From contig NC_081410.1 of the NCBI RefSeq assembly GCF_030272615.1, forward strand, positions 126,655,140-126,719,139: a DNA stretch of 64,000 nt, read 5' to 3'. Positions 47,601-58,488 of this stretch are shown here, piece after piece. Every line of letters starts with the position of its first letter. Within the stretch, counting starts at the first letter, position 1. The notes below the pieces were generated by a model, which had not been told where the DNA came from, made no database searches, and was given only the letters and a program-made list of their open reading frames with translations. Source of the DNA: Cryptomeria japonica. Taxonomy: Eukaryota > Streptophyta > Pinopsida > Cupressales > Cupressaceae. The position numbers and the translations under genes are program-made.

Positions 47601-50600
47601 GCCCACCTACTGCAAAGAGGATACCTTTCATAATCAAAGCACCATCAAGCACTATCCCCACTGCCCCCTCAAGGCTCACAACTCCACCATCACCAATGTC
47701 ACTCATCCCATCAAACGAACCAGTAATCCTATCAGCAACACCATTTGTAGCAACAACTGTATCAGAACCAGCTGCAACATCTATGGCGCCAGTAATTCCA
47801 GCAGAAGCCACTGAGTCACCATTACCAATACTTCCAGTAACAAATCCTTTAAACCCTATCACGGTTCCTGCAGCACCGATCACCACAAAGATACATAAAC
47901 CAATCACACCTGCCGTGTTCAACTCCAAAGACATCCCAGTATGGTATAGCAATCGGATGCTGGAAAGTGATTCAGAGACCGACTCACATGAGTGGGAATT
48001 TGATTCTGTACAACTTAACACTTCAGATGAGGAAGACACATCACCACCTCCGCCACGCAAAGACATCCCTGTTTACGGAGAAGCACAGATAAAGACCACT
48101 TGGGTACCTGAGCTGGAAACATCTTCCACAGACCCTATGTCTCATCCTACGCCTGATTCTGACAGGGAGAGTACCATCAATGACCTTCGCCACACTGTCT
48201 TAACCCTCACTGATACATCTACCGCACTTAACTTAATCGATGAAGTAATGCCCATTATCCACCCTGAACTCATCGAATGGAACCAACCAAATCCCCCATG
48301 TCTTGACCTCTTCCAAAACGATGAGGCTATCATTGACTTTTTGGAATTAAGGGATAATCTACCAAGCGGGGATCACAAAGCTGGATTCGCCATTGAACTT
48401 AATAGCGCAGCATACTTCGGGGCGGATGCCAAACCCTTCAGCTACAAAAATATAACATTAAAACATGGATCTTCTAGTGAAAACCACACTGTGGCACTGT
48501 TTGATCCAACAAAAGTAAAAAGAAAGAGCGTATCCAACGGTGAAAACCTCTCTGAGGCGCCTGAGGATGAAGGGTTTGACATTCTCCCTGCTAATACACA
48601 ACAGGAACGATCAACGATCCTCATTGAGGAGACCAAAGAATACAATGTGGGGACTCCTGAAAACCCTCATATCATACATCTGGCATCTCTTCTCACTCCA
48701 GAGGAACAACCTCAATTTATAGAGTTCTTCCAACAGCGTCAGATCAACTTTGCATGGTCATATGCAGACATGCCTGGGCTTGATCCTGATTTAGTCATGC
48801 ATCATCTCACAGTAGCAAAAGGAGCCAAACCTGTCAAGCAGAAGCTTCGTAAGATGCATCCTCAGATTGCCGTGCTAGTCAAAACAGAACTCAAGAAACT
48901 CCTGGATGTTGGTTTCATTAGACCAATTGATTATGCAGAATGGATCTCCAATATTGTGCCAGTTGGAAAACCAAAAGGGGGCATCCGCATTTGTACAGAC
49001 TTCAGAGATCTAAATAAAGCATGTCCTAAGGATGACTTCCCTCTACCAAATATTGACATCATAGTAGATTTGACAGCAGGACATGCCATGTTTTCACTCA
49101 TGGATGGCTTTTCAGGATACAATCAAATAAAGATCGCACCGGAGGACCAACATAAGACAGCCTTCACATGTCCATGGGGCACATACTGCTGGAATGTAAT
49201 GCCTTTTGGTCTAAAGAATGCAGGAGGGACCTATCAAAGAGCAATGACCACCATCTTCCATGACATGATGCATACTATGATGGAAGATTATGTGGATGAT
49301 TTACTAGCAAAATCACTTACTAGAGAAGGACATCTTCACATCTTAGATAAAATCTTTGATAGACTGGAACAATACCATGTTCGACTCAACCCAAAGAAAT
49401 GTGTCTTCGGAGTGACCTCCGGGAAGCTTCTAGGATACATTGTCTCAAGCAAAGGCATTGAGGTCGATCCAGCAAAGGTTAATGCAATCATGGACATGCC
49501 ACCTCCAAAGAATATCAGTCAGCTAAGAACACTACAAGGACGGCTTCAATCTATCCGCAGATTCATTGCACAATTAGCCGATAAGTGTCACCCATTCACA
49601 CACCTGCTACACAAGAACATCCGCTTTCAGTGGGATGACAGATGCCAGCAAGCATTTCAATCACTCAAAGACTATCTCATGAATCCACCATTGTTGATGC
49701 CACCAGATCCAAGTAGACCATTATTGCTCTATATCTCAGCAACAAGTACAGCATTGGGTGTACTACTAGCACAACATAATGCAGAAGGTAAAGAGTGTGC
49801 TGTATACTACATCTCTCGTACACTGGTTGGCTATGAACTCAATTACACACCTATTGAGCGAGCTTGCCTAGCAGTAATCCTGGTAGCCACTAAATTGCGG
49901 CACTATCTGTTGACACACAAGGTACAACTCATCGCAAAGATTGATCCACTCAAGTATTTACTCAGCAAAGCAGCATTGACAGGTCGCTTGGCCAAATGGG
50001 TAATGATTCTAAGTGAATTTGACATTGAGTATGTGGACCGTAAAGCTATCAAAGGTCAAGTTATTGCAGATCAGTTGGCTGATGCACCTCTCATAGGCGA
50101 TCATCCTCTCATTTCCAATTTTCCAGATGAAGAGATATTCATGATTACAGAAGCACAGTCATGGAAATTATACTTTGATGGTTCATACACTAGGCACGGC
50201 TCGGGGGCAGGCATTCTGTTTATCACACCTCAAGGTGATAGCATCCCGAAGTCTTACAAGCTCACATTTCCATGCACAAACAACATAGCAGAGTATGAGG
50301 CCTTGATCACAGGACTCAGATTAGCCATACAATGGAAATTAAAAGACTTGCAAGTATATGGCGATTCCCAACTAGTCATTCGACAAGCAACAGATGAGTA
50401 TCAGACCAAAGATGATAAACTCATGCCATACAAGCAAATGGTGGACAATCTAAAGACATCATTTACTACTATCACTTTTGAGCAGATACCAAGAGATCAG
50501 AATCGAGCTGCTGACGCTATGGCTACCATCGCATCTCTACTAGATCTTCCACAGAATTCAACATGCTACGAGTTCTTGGTAGAACAACTTTGGATCCCCG

Positions 50601-51913
50601 CTTATGATATCCCCAAATCTGAAATGATATGTTGCCTTGTTGGTTCTGAATCCCCATGGTATGGTGAGTTCTACACCTATCTCCATGATCACACCCTTCC
50701 TCCCAACCAATCAAATAACCAACGTAAAACCTTCATTCGCCAAACTGCTCGATATACCATTATTGTCGAAACCCTATACCGACGTAGTCTTGATGGTACT
50801 CTCCTTCGGTGTCTGGAACAAGATGAGATAACAAAGGTTTTGGAAGAGGTACATGAAGGAATTTGCGGGACTCATTCAAGTGGTCCATCACTCGCCAAGA
50901 AACTCTTGCGAGCTGGATACTATTGGCCATCTATGGAAAAGGATTCCTACTACTTTGTTAGGAAGTGCAAAAAATGTCAAGTTCATGGCGACCTAATACA
51001 TGCACCAGCTCAAGAACTGCAACCAATCACAACACCATGGCCTTTTTTTCAATGGGGCCTTGACCTTGTGGGTAAGATTCATCCATCTTCATCCAACGGC
51101 CATAAATTCATTATTACCGCCACCGAATATTTCACCAAGTGGATCGAAGCTGTTCCACTTACCCAAGTCACCGGCAAGCAGATCGCCTCATTCATCCTCA
51201 ATTACATCATCTGCCGGTATGGTGTGCCCATGTCCATTGTCACAGATAACGGTCTTCCTTTCAAAAATCAGGATGTCCGTGAGCTTTGTGAGAAATTTCA
51301 TATCCAACACCGCTTTTCCACTCCCTATTACCCACAAGGCAATGGTCAGGCCGAAGCATCCAATAAAAACATATTGAGGATCCTAAAGAAGACAGTCAAT
51401 GATGTCGGCCGTGATTGGCATGTTCAATTGAATCCAGCGCTATGGGCATATCGAACTAGCATTCGGACCCCTACAGGTGCAACTCCTTATTCATTGGTCT
51501 ATGGTGTTGAAGCTATCTTACCTATTGAGGTCGAGATACCATCCTTACGAGTTTCATTGCACAATCTCATCGATGATGAAGCATACAGAGTCTCACGTCT
51601 TCAGGACTTAGATTTACTTGATGAGAAGCGACAAGCTGCATACAATCACCTCAAAGCCTATCAGCAGCGCATGAGTAGAAGCTACAATCACCGAGTTAGA
51701 CCTCGTACATTTGAGGTAGGTGATCTTGTTCTTCGAAAGAATCCTTGTAACCAACCAAACAGAGAACATCAAGGCAAGTTTGAATCAAACTGGCTGGGCC
51801 CATATGTTGTCACTGCTGTATTCGGGTCCGGGGCATATCAGTTGGCTACATCAGACGGAGAACCGCTCGCAGATCCAATCAACAGCATGCACCTCAAACG
51901 GTTTTACACATAA
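44633..51913 (+). CDS. gag-pol: Gag-pol polyprotein of Tat-lineage Gypsy element B
   Basis: One open frame of 2,426 codons. Domains by residue: capsid about 155-260 (RGKGDPRDHVREFHSACLK); variant zinc knuckle CX2HX4HX4C from Cys463; aspartic protease with DNGAG at about 684; G-patch-like segment about 925-950 (MQRMGYDGQSALGYCKQG); Pro/Thr-rich and acidic linker to about 1400; reverse transcriptase with YVDD at 1553; RNase H about 1695-1790; second, archaeal-type RNase H with YFDGS (Asp1849), AEYEAL and YGDSQ; integrase with HHCC site and D2144, D2205, E2241 (D-D-35-E). The added RNase H before integrase defines the Tat lineage. All catalytic residues I can check are present. It acts in cytoplasmic virus-like particles, then in nuclear integration. 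ATG 44633 is chosen because it aligns with that of A and follows the long leader. Confidence 0.97.
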   Translation: MAQTRSRSRQREIEIEEEEDNLNEFQEALGGNVNDENPSTPTPSTIERVQHNPHFNRLFDEILRSNVDAHFLRLAQEGAKLPSDFDLAQLRQASERQSRHEEERGRNYIRYNIPRGNPPPPPPNEIEMLRQQVENLAQQLHSGVKTNQFSLNDICPYPFDRNLYMPPFPRGFETPKFEKYRGKGDPRDHVREFHSACLKVAYEDTYLMRLFPQSLGGTTTSWFSRLPGGIRTFEELIQKFLSHYSHNIECDITMADLCNTKQKPGELFSVFLQRWRQMSSRRSLQLPERELVEIFISNLNEEMEFHLDVKDTDSFNDMITKGIKCERALIKKGLIKIFNEPKDGPRPRFNSDKPNFWNKNKNIVNDGVVDARTIQNAQPVVRFAGQNPPPQNNTNVLPNQGRITSHDEPRRRPQKQKRTYTPLGEPIETVMRQLISQNLITLPKLSNYEPQVKPAWWRDTEHCEFHQGRGHKTSNCHRLKDLIQDLIDRGEIEIEGHDPKTTNNDHLMFKDPLPSQDQRGPSTSRRGTDTTDYTQAAYNYTVNHLYDASEQIATITFKNPTSNCNVVTHRDKVTIKAAPQGTTSIPKQYNLVEQLDKTPALISILELLRLSPSHKKILDQALQEASVPANLNTDQFQAMVGNLKSSPCLTFSESDNSSFQQPHNASLHIEGFVNQHRIKRVLIDNGAGLNICTLQLVTTLGYALESVDPRKKITIKAYDDAERSSKGAVVLPIRVGPVVKHIICQVLDLPLPYNLLLGRPWIHAMQAVPSTYHQCIKFPHNGVEITILGDANPFAFCHNISHQPEITVPNNREAISSTSYINPASLASSNTPMPKQEKLKMKVAEEGPGEYNLSQLFCVGQMPTSPRTHGKPQQLLQQPLITPPCALTPFILGKSQEEETQDEDLADWIYKDPITTDKPQVTLPTEQYGKGLLIMQRMGYDGQSALGYCKQGRHEPLLPEFKPKGNTGLGFEKEILPKLRFKGKPSKPFCPPTAKRIPFIIKAPSSTIPTAPSRLTTPPSPMSLIPSNEPVILSATPFVATTVSEPAATSMAPVIPAEATESPLPILPVTNPLNPITVPAAPITTKIHKPITPAVFNSKDIPVWYSNRMLESDSETDSHEWEFDSVQLNTSDEEDTSPPPPRKDIPVYGEAQIKTTWVPELETSSTDPMSHPTPDSDRESTINDLRHTVLTLTDTSTALNLIDEVMPIIHPELIEWNQPNPPCLDLFQNDEAIIDFLELRDNLPSGDHKAGFAIELNSAAYFGADAKPFSYKNITLKHGSSSENHTVALFDPTKVKRKSVSNGENLSEAPEDEGFDILPANTQQERSTILIEETKEYNVGTPENPHIIHLASLLTPEEQPQFIEFFQQRQINFAWSYADMPGLDPDLVMHHLTVAKGAKPVKQKLRKMHPQIAVLVKTELKKLLDVGFIRPIDYAEWISNIVPVGKPKGGIRICTDFRDLNKACPKDDFPLPNIDIIVDLTAGHAMFSLMDGFSGYNQIKIAPEDQHKTAFTCPWGTYCWNVMPFGLKNAGGTYQRAMTTIFHDMMHTMMEDYVDDLLAKSLTREGHLHILDKIFDRLEQYHVRLNPKKCVFGVTSGKLLGYIVSSKGIEVDPAKVNAIMDMPPPKNISQLRTLQGRLQSIRRFIAQLADKCHPFTHLLHKNIRFQWDDRCQQAFQSLKDYLMNPPLLMPPDPSRPLLLYISATSTALGVLLAQHNAEGKECAVYYISRTLVGYELNYTPIERACLAVILVATKLRHYLLTHKVQLIAKIDPLKYLLSKAALTGRLAKWVMILSEFDIEYVDRKAIKGQVIADQLADAPLIGDHPLISNFPDEEIFMITEAQSWKLYFDGSYTRHGSGAGILFITPQGDSIPKSYKLTFPCTNNIAEYEALITGLRLAIQWKLKDLQVYGDSQLVIRQATDEYQTKDDKLMPYKQMVDNLKTSFTTITFEQIPRDQNRAADAMATIASLLDLPQNSTCYEFLVEQLWIPAYDIPKSEMICCLVGSESPWYGEFYTYLHDHTLPPNQSNNQRKTFIRQTARYTIIVETLYRRSLDGTLLRCLEQDEITKVLEEVHEGICGTHSSGPSLAKKLLRAGYYWPSMEKDSYYFVRKCKKCQVHGDLIHAPAQELQPITTPWPFFQWGLDLVGKIHPSSSNGHKFIITATEYFTKWIEAVPLTQVTGKQIASFILNYIICRYGVPMSIVTDNGLPFKNQDVRELCEKFHIQHRFSTPYYPQGNGQAEASNKNILRILKKTVNDVGRDWHVQLNPALWAYRTSIRTPTGATPYSLVYGVEAILPIEVEIPSLRVSLHNLIDDEAYRVSRLQDLDLLDEKRQAAYNHLKAYQQRMSRSYNHRVRPRTFEVGDLVLRKNPCNQPNREHQGKFESNWLGPYVVTAVFGSGAYQLATSDGEPLADPINSMHLKRFYT

Positions 51914-54130
51914 GCTGTACAGAGCATCAGGCTCCCCTGCCTATTAGAAAATACCAAAAAACATTCAGAAAAATGTCCTAAAGAAAATACAAAAACATTC
52001 AAAAAAGTAAAGAAAAATCATGCATCCAAACGGTGAACAACCACTCCGGTGGCACCTTGGGTAAGAACGATGGTGAAAACCTGGCAAACAGGCGCCACTC
52101 GTAAAGGCTATGGCTCCATTATCTTTCAGACTTGTGGCGATCACATCTACTTCATACATACATCCATCCATCCATCAACCATGGCTTGTTATTCCTCTGC
52201 AATTATGATAGTACTCCATACATCTTGCATCCCGCTTTTTCATAGTCATGTCTAAAACTGGGGGCAATGCCTTTAACCTATTGATGGAAGTGGATTCTAC
52301 ATTGTCTTATGATTCATTAAGTTCTTCATTCAAACAATCATCAAAAATCCAAAAACATTCAAAAATATCTCGCAAAAATACCAAAAACATTCAAAACAAT
52401 TCAAAATCCAAAAACATCGACAAAACCATTGAAAAATCACACAAAAACATGGCAACACCTTGTACATACTCATCCATGCAGATACCAAAACAAACATTGT
52501 GACAAACTACTCACACAATGACCATTTACCAAACAACCACACAATCCACATCAACAATCCAAAACTGTCTTTAAAACAAGGATGCATCCTTCCTTACCAA
52601 AACAAAGACAAGATGATGTTTTCTTTGACAAGAAAATTCTGTTAGGCTGTCAAATACTTGGTTGATTTGTGAGTAATTCATTCGTTTATCTGTATCAGGA
52701 TCTTTCAGCATGGTTTTGTATCGTTTGCGCATTATTTCCGATTAAGTTCTGGGGCATGTACTAATGGTGTCTACGTGGGAAGTTCACCAAGTTACGTGAT
52801 CTTATGCCAAATGCAGTCATAGATCACTACGGCTTGCTGACTACAGCGTATATCTCAACCATATGAGCATGAACCATTACCAAGGATCCATATTCTTTAT
52901 TCTTTATGTATATATTGTTTGTTTACAGGTACAATGCTCATTCTTTGGTTCCTCCTACCTCATCCAAACTGGATAAAGGTTTTATCTCTTATTACGGTAT
53001 GCACTTGTCTCAGGATATGATCAGCCTAAGATCAAGGAGGACGATCCAAGTCATGCATGAAAGGAGATAATCCTTGTCTGTTCCGCAAGCAATACTCAGG
53101 TCAACTTGATCCATTATATCAAGTTGCTTGTATTAACTTGCTATATCAAAATCCATGTAAGAAATACTCTGGTCATCTTGAATCTTTATGTCAAGTTGCT
53201 TGTATTTTCTTACAACATTTTAAAGCTCAATGATGAAAAATAAAGCACCATGGATCGTCATTCCATCTCATTTGTATATATTGCATTTCGTTGCATTCCA
53301 CCCATCCATACATTCATAATAGCTGCATATCATGCATACATAGTCATAATAATGCATACTCTATTTTACTCATCTTCTTCCATAGGACTCGGTCCTAGTC
53401 CTCCATATCTTCTATCTAACATCAAATCCCCCCTCACCCTCCCTATCTTGATCATCAACATCATCCTAATCCCTTCATCGCTTCCCATCCTCACTCATCC
53501 ACAAAATTAAGCCAGTTACTCTATCTACACAGATACATCGACTCCCACACACCTAGACTATCAACAGATACTCTGATCAAGTATCTTCGGGTCTCAACAG
53601 GTAATCGATTATGGTAATCCTAGACTACATCAGGCATTTATCACAATGACCTAGTCTCAACGGGGTTGCCATGATTCCCCACAACCATCCATCACACGCA
53701 CACACTATCAATTGATCAACCAATCAAACACAATCCAACGGACAATTACATCAATTGTCTACGTCTCAACGAGTATTTTGCTTCATGTACCTTGACTTCA
53801 TCGGGCAATTACATCAATTGTCTAAGTCACATCAGGTCACTTTGATTCACTTACTCAGACTTTATCATGTCCAAGCGACCAACTGACATCAACTGTCACG
53901 CTTTGACTTGACCGGGGCAATTAAACCGATTGCACCAGATTGTCCAACCAATTTTGATCAATTGTATAGCATCAATCCAAACCCCACACTACATCTGCTA
54001 TGTATCTCTTGCATGACCTCAAGGTACTCGCTGGCTTGTTGTTTCTTCATATTCACTCCATTTTCTCCCATTCTTTCATCATTAGTTCTAATTTCTTCTA
54101 TTCTACCTCCCCTCCACTTTGCATTCTTTT
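51914..54130 (+). other. 3' region of B
   Basis: No gene. It contains repeated AAAAACATTC units (51950-52010, 52350-52410), the purine block AAAACTGGGGGCAATGCC (about 52255) and, from about 53540, short units with TCTCAACAGGT/TCTCAACGGGG and GACTTCATCGGGCAATTACATC in a loose repeat. At about 53290-53540 it skips the roughly 3.3 kb that in element A hold the antisense PMD gene. Confidence 0.5.
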
Positions 54131-54178
54131 TCGAGAGATCGGCCGATTTTTCAAAATAAAATTCGGCCCATCTCTCGA
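54131..54178 (+). promoter_or_regulatory. Conserved hairpin near the 3' end of B
   Basis: Arms TCGAGAGATCGGCCGA and TTCGGCCCATCTCTCGA pair over about 15 bases with one mismatch around an AT-rich 15-base loop. The element A counterpart is at 34839-34884. Confidence 0.6.
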
Positions 54179-54272
54179 GGGGGCATACCACCCATTAAAT
54201 TTACATTTTATGGGGCATTTCTTCACACCTATTTTTGTTTCTTTGAAACGACGCGATAAACTGCACCGTCTC

Positions 54273-54285
54273 AAAGAGGGGCAAA
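54273..54285 (+). promoter_or_regulatory. Polypurine tract of B
   Basis: AAAGAGGGGCAAA directly before the 3' LTR. Confidence 0.8.
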
Positions 54286-56283
54286 TGTAGTCACATAAAT
54301 CTGTCCACTTAATTAAATGAATACTTAGTATTTATTTGATTATTTACCATCAATTAATAATTAATTAAATTAATATTTAATTAATTCATCTTAACCCTCT
54401 TCTCCTATTAATTAAATAAATTATTCAATTTATTTGATTTAATTCACTTAACCAAATTCATACCATTAATTAAATAAATAAATCATATTTGTTTAATTAA
54501 ATCTTCTCTCACATTTAAATAAATTAATATTTATTTAAATCCCCCAAAATCCCACCTCTCACATTTAAATAAATTAATATTTATTTAAAACCCCCAAAAT
54601 CCCACCTCTCACATTTAAATAAATAAATCATTTATTTAAATCACCTTTATCCTCCACCCACTTGTATTTTCCTACAAAAACAAGTTGCACAATTATTTTA
54701 AATAAATCATTTATTTAAATCACCTTTATCCTCCACCCACTTGTATTTTCCTACAAAAGCAAGTTGCACAATTATTTTAAATAAATAATTTATTTAAAAC
54801 ACCTTTATCCTCCACCCACTTGTATTTTCCTACAAAAGCAAGTTGCACAACTATTTTAAATAAATTATTTATTTAAAATCCTATTTATCCTCACCCACTT
54901 GAAACCTTTAATGGTTTCCCTTAAAGTATTCAAACTTGATGGCTTTAAAGTCTTCAAACTTGATGGCTTCCTTCTATAATCTTCTTAAGACTTTAATGGT
55001 TTTCCTTAAAGTCTTCAAGCCTTTAATGGTTTCCCTCAAAGTCTTCAAGCATTTTAATGCTTTATCTTCATTTTTCTCATTTAAATAAATTAATATTTAT
55101 TTGAATATTTATCCAAATGCAAATTACACCATTTAATTGAAATAAATGATTTTATTTTAATTGAAAATACCAAAATTTCTCCCACTTGCATTTTCCTACA
55201 AAATCCACTTGTATGCCTAAACCCCTTCTAGATTCTTCTAAACCCTTCCTAATTAGCCTAATCCATCCCCTAAATATTGTCACATTCCTAAGCAAATTGG
55301 AGTCACTTCTCAAAGACTCCAAAGTCTTTGAAAAGCAATTAATGCTTTGTGTGTTCAACAAATTAACCCTCAAAGTCTTGGATAACCTTTGAAAGCTTCC
55401 AACCTTCAACCACTAAATGGCTCAAAGTCTTGGATAACCTTTGAAAGCTTTCAACCTTCAACCACTTAATCCCCAAAGTCTCCAATAACCATTAATGGTT
55501 ACCTCAAACCCTCCCACATGGTTAAAACATTTGTTTTGACTCAACCTCTACCCAACCCAAAGGTCTCATCAGGCCATTAATGCTTTGACCATGATTATCT
55601 CTTAAACATTTGCACAAAGGTTTATCCTTGGATTAACTCTTAATCCAGTGGGTAATCTTAATTTAGACTTGACCCTTGCCTTCTAGATAACCATGAGGTC
55701 TTCTCAGGCCTTTAATGCCTCCAACCTCTTCTCTCAACCCAATCCTATGTTGAAACTTGTCACCATTTTATTGGTGCCAATTGTGCACATGGATCCCCAA
55801 CTTTCAAACTTGGCCCTTGATTAAACCATTCAATCTTAACCCTTCATTTCCCCATTTCTTCTATAAATAGAACCCTTCTCCTCAAGCAAAAGAGAAGCAT
55901 TTTAGAGTATTGTTGTTATACTGGCATTAGCATAGAGCTTTTTCATAGCATCACTATCTACTCTAGCATAGTATTTAGCTTTTCATTTCATATTTGAAGC
56001 TTAGTATTAAATCTCAATCCTCCATAAGCATCCATAGTGCAAAAAGCTGCTGAGAGCTACACTCATTTGGGACTTGGAGAGGAGAGGAACAAGGGAGGAG
56101 CAACTATGAGCATCTTGATTAGCTATTTCATTTTATGTTTATATGCTTTCTATTTCATGCTTAATATCTCTCTTGATATGCCTGTTTAGGATAATCTTTT
56201 GTTGCTAACACTAACGTTTGTTTCTTGTGCTCTTGTGTGTGTTGCCATCAAACAGGTTTTCTAATCCTTTTTGCAGAGCATCA
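54286..56283 (+). repeat. 3' LTR of B
   Basis: 1,998 bp, the same length as the 5' LTR, with two differences seen. TATA box 55862-55870. Followed by target duplication GAATC. Confidence 0.97.
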
Positions 56284-57764
56284 GAATCAATTCTATCCTA
56301 TCTTGCATCTTTGCATTGCATGCAACTGACGGTTTCTGTAGTATGCAAAAAAATGCTACCAATTGAAAATGGCTCCGAGTCGTCAGAAACCAAGATAGGC
56401 TATTGTATAGGAGCCTCATGCAACCCCAAAGGTTCAAACAAATCAATCATATGTGTCATCGATTGGAAGAAATAGTCCATCAAATTTTGACATTTTTTTG
56501 GACTCGGGGCACTTGAGAGATCGCATTGGTAGGGTATGACTCTTGGTGTTCTAATGCTTTGGGATGCATGAGATGATCATTCCTAGCATAAACCTGCCCA
56601 CCCAAATGCGCTCATGATGTTGGTTTGTATACACGATGAACCGAATCAATTCTAGTCTATCTTGCAACTTTGCATTGTATGCAACTAATAGTTTTTGCAG
56701 CAGGCGAAAAAAATGCTACCAATTAAAAATGGCTCTGAGTCATCAGAAACTGAGATAGGCAATTGTAGAGGAGCCTCACATGACCCCACAGGTTCAAACG
56801 GATTGATCATATGTGTCTTGGATTGGAAGAAACAGTCCGTCAAATTTTGACAATTTTTTGGACTTAGGGCACTTGAGAGATCGCGTCGGTAGGGTATGAC
56901 TCTCGACGTTCCGACGCTTTGGGATGCACGAGAGGAGAATGCCTAACATAAAATTTCCCACTCAGATGTGCTCATAACGTCGGTTTGTGCACATAATGAA
57001 CTAAATCAATTCTAACCTATTTTGCAACTTTTCATTGCATGCAACTGACAGTTTTTGCAGTAGGCAAAAAAATGCTACCAATTGAAAATGGCTTTGATTC
57101 GTCAAAAACCGAGATAGAACATTATAAAAGAGACTCATGTGACCCCATAGGTTCAAATGGATCAATCATATGTGTCATGGATTGGAATAAACAGTTTGTC
57201 AAAGTTTGACAATTTTTTGGACTTAGGGCACTTGAGGGATCGTGCTAGTAGGGTGTGACTATCAACGTTCTGATGCTTTGGGATGCATGAGATGACCATG
57301 CCTAGCATAAATGTGCACAACCAAATGTGCTCATGATGTCATTTTGTGCATAGGATGAACCGAACCAATTCTACCCTATCTTGTAACTTTGCATTGCATG
57401 CAACTGATGGTTTTTGATGGTTTTTGTAGCAGGTGAAAAAATGCTACCGATTGAATATGGCTCCGAGACATTAGAAACCGAGATAGGCCATTGTAGAGGA
57501 ACCTCAAGCAACCCCACAGGTTCAAATAGATCGATCATATGTGTCCTGGATTGGAAGAAAAAGTCTGTCAAAGTTTGACAATTTTTTGGACTCAGGGCAC
57601 TTGAGAGATCGTGTCGGTAGGGTATGACTCTCGACGTTCTGACACTTTGGGATGCATGAGAGAAGGATACCTAGCATAAACCTTCCCACCCAAATGCGCT
57701 CGTGACGTCAGTTTGTGCACACAATGAACCGAATCAATTCTATCATATCGTGCAACTTTGACAA

Positions 57765-57930
57765 CAATTGAGCAACTTTGACAACATGTGAGCAACTTTG
57801 ACAACAACTGAGCAACTTTTACATCTTTTATCCAAATGAAGCCAAACTTTGACATCTTTGACAACTTTGACAACAATTGAGAAACTTTGACAATAATTGA
57901 GAAACTTTTACATCTTTGATCCAAATGACT
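57765..57930. repeat. Short tandem repeats of AACTTTGACAACAATTGAGC
   Basis: Units of about 20 bases, with variants, repeat roughly seven times directly after the 359-bp array. Confidence 0.75.
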
Positions 57931-58019
57931 CCAAACACGAGAACCAAAATTTGACCATTGCGAGCATGAGGGTGCTCTCACACCACACACATATTGTTGT
58001 TTATATTCATATTGTCGAT

Positions 58020-58315
58020 TTTTGTTGTTTATATTCATATTGTTGATTACATAGGCAAATATTCATTTAAATTTATAAAAGGGAAGCCACCAAATACAAT
58101 GAATACACAATAATGAACTGAATACAAGGAGTTTTGTAGGGTTAATTCAACATTTTAGAAATTTTATCAAATCATATTCCACGATTGCAATATTTTATAT
58201 CATATATTTTTGTTGTTTATATTCATATTGTTGATTACATAGGAAAATGATCAATTAAATTTATAAAAGAGCAGCCACAAAATACAACGAATACACAATA
58301 ATTAGCTCGGTACTA
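58020..58315. repeat. 188-bp-spaced direct duplication
   Basis: TTTTGTTGTTTATATTCATA, TTGATTACATAGG, AAATTTATAAAAG and AATACACAATAAT occur in order twice, starting near 58020 and 58208. Confidence 0.75.
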
Positions 58316-58488
58316 TTTATTGTATTGAATATCATTTATATATATATCAAAAAAAGGCATGTCTGCCAAGTCAATACAAGTATTACAAAAATGTGGCATA
58401 TGCCATGTCCAAATCGATATACAATAAAAATGTAGAATATATCTACATGTATTGGTCATTCTATGACCACAACTAGCGCTATATGAAC

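Larger units (their letters stand above)
39900..56283 (+). mobile_element. Gypsy/Tat retrotransposon B (16.4 kb, intact and young)
   Basis: LTRs 39900-41897 and 54286-56283 are both 1,998 bp. By eye they differ at only two sites (40294/54680 G-A and 41456/55842 T-C). The perfect target duplication GAATC is at 39895-39899 and 56284-56288. Primer site, leader, 127-codon ORF, uninterrupted 2,426-codon gag-pol, 3' hairpin and polypurine tract are all present. It lacks the antisense PMD gene and the phased AGCGCT arrays of element A. Everything needed for autonomous movement appears present, so it is a candidate active element. Confidence 0.95.
39050..57760. repeat. Tandem array of about 359-bp units, interrupted by element B
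   Basis: The anchor GCACTTGAGA (one copy GCACTTGAGG) is at 39411, 39761, 56509, 56869, 57228 and 57597, giving spacings of 350, 360, 359 and 369 within the two parts. Removing element B and one GAATC puts 39761 and 56509 359 bases apart, so B entered inside one unit. Each unit contains AACTTTGCATTGCATGCAAC, GGTAGGGTATGA and GCTACCAATTGAAAATGGCT blocks. Units differ by about 10-15%. Minus-strand open frames in single units are not consistent between units. Confidence 0.85.

Noticed and set aside
47458-48066. 202-codon Gly/Ser/Val-rich minus-strand frame inside gag-pol of B
   Set aside because: Complement of the Pro/Thr/Ala-rich linker of gag-pol; the A counterpart is only partly open.
38999-57760. 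CRISPR-like array
   Set aside because: Units are about 359 bp without short repeats and unique spacers, and the context is a plant genome.
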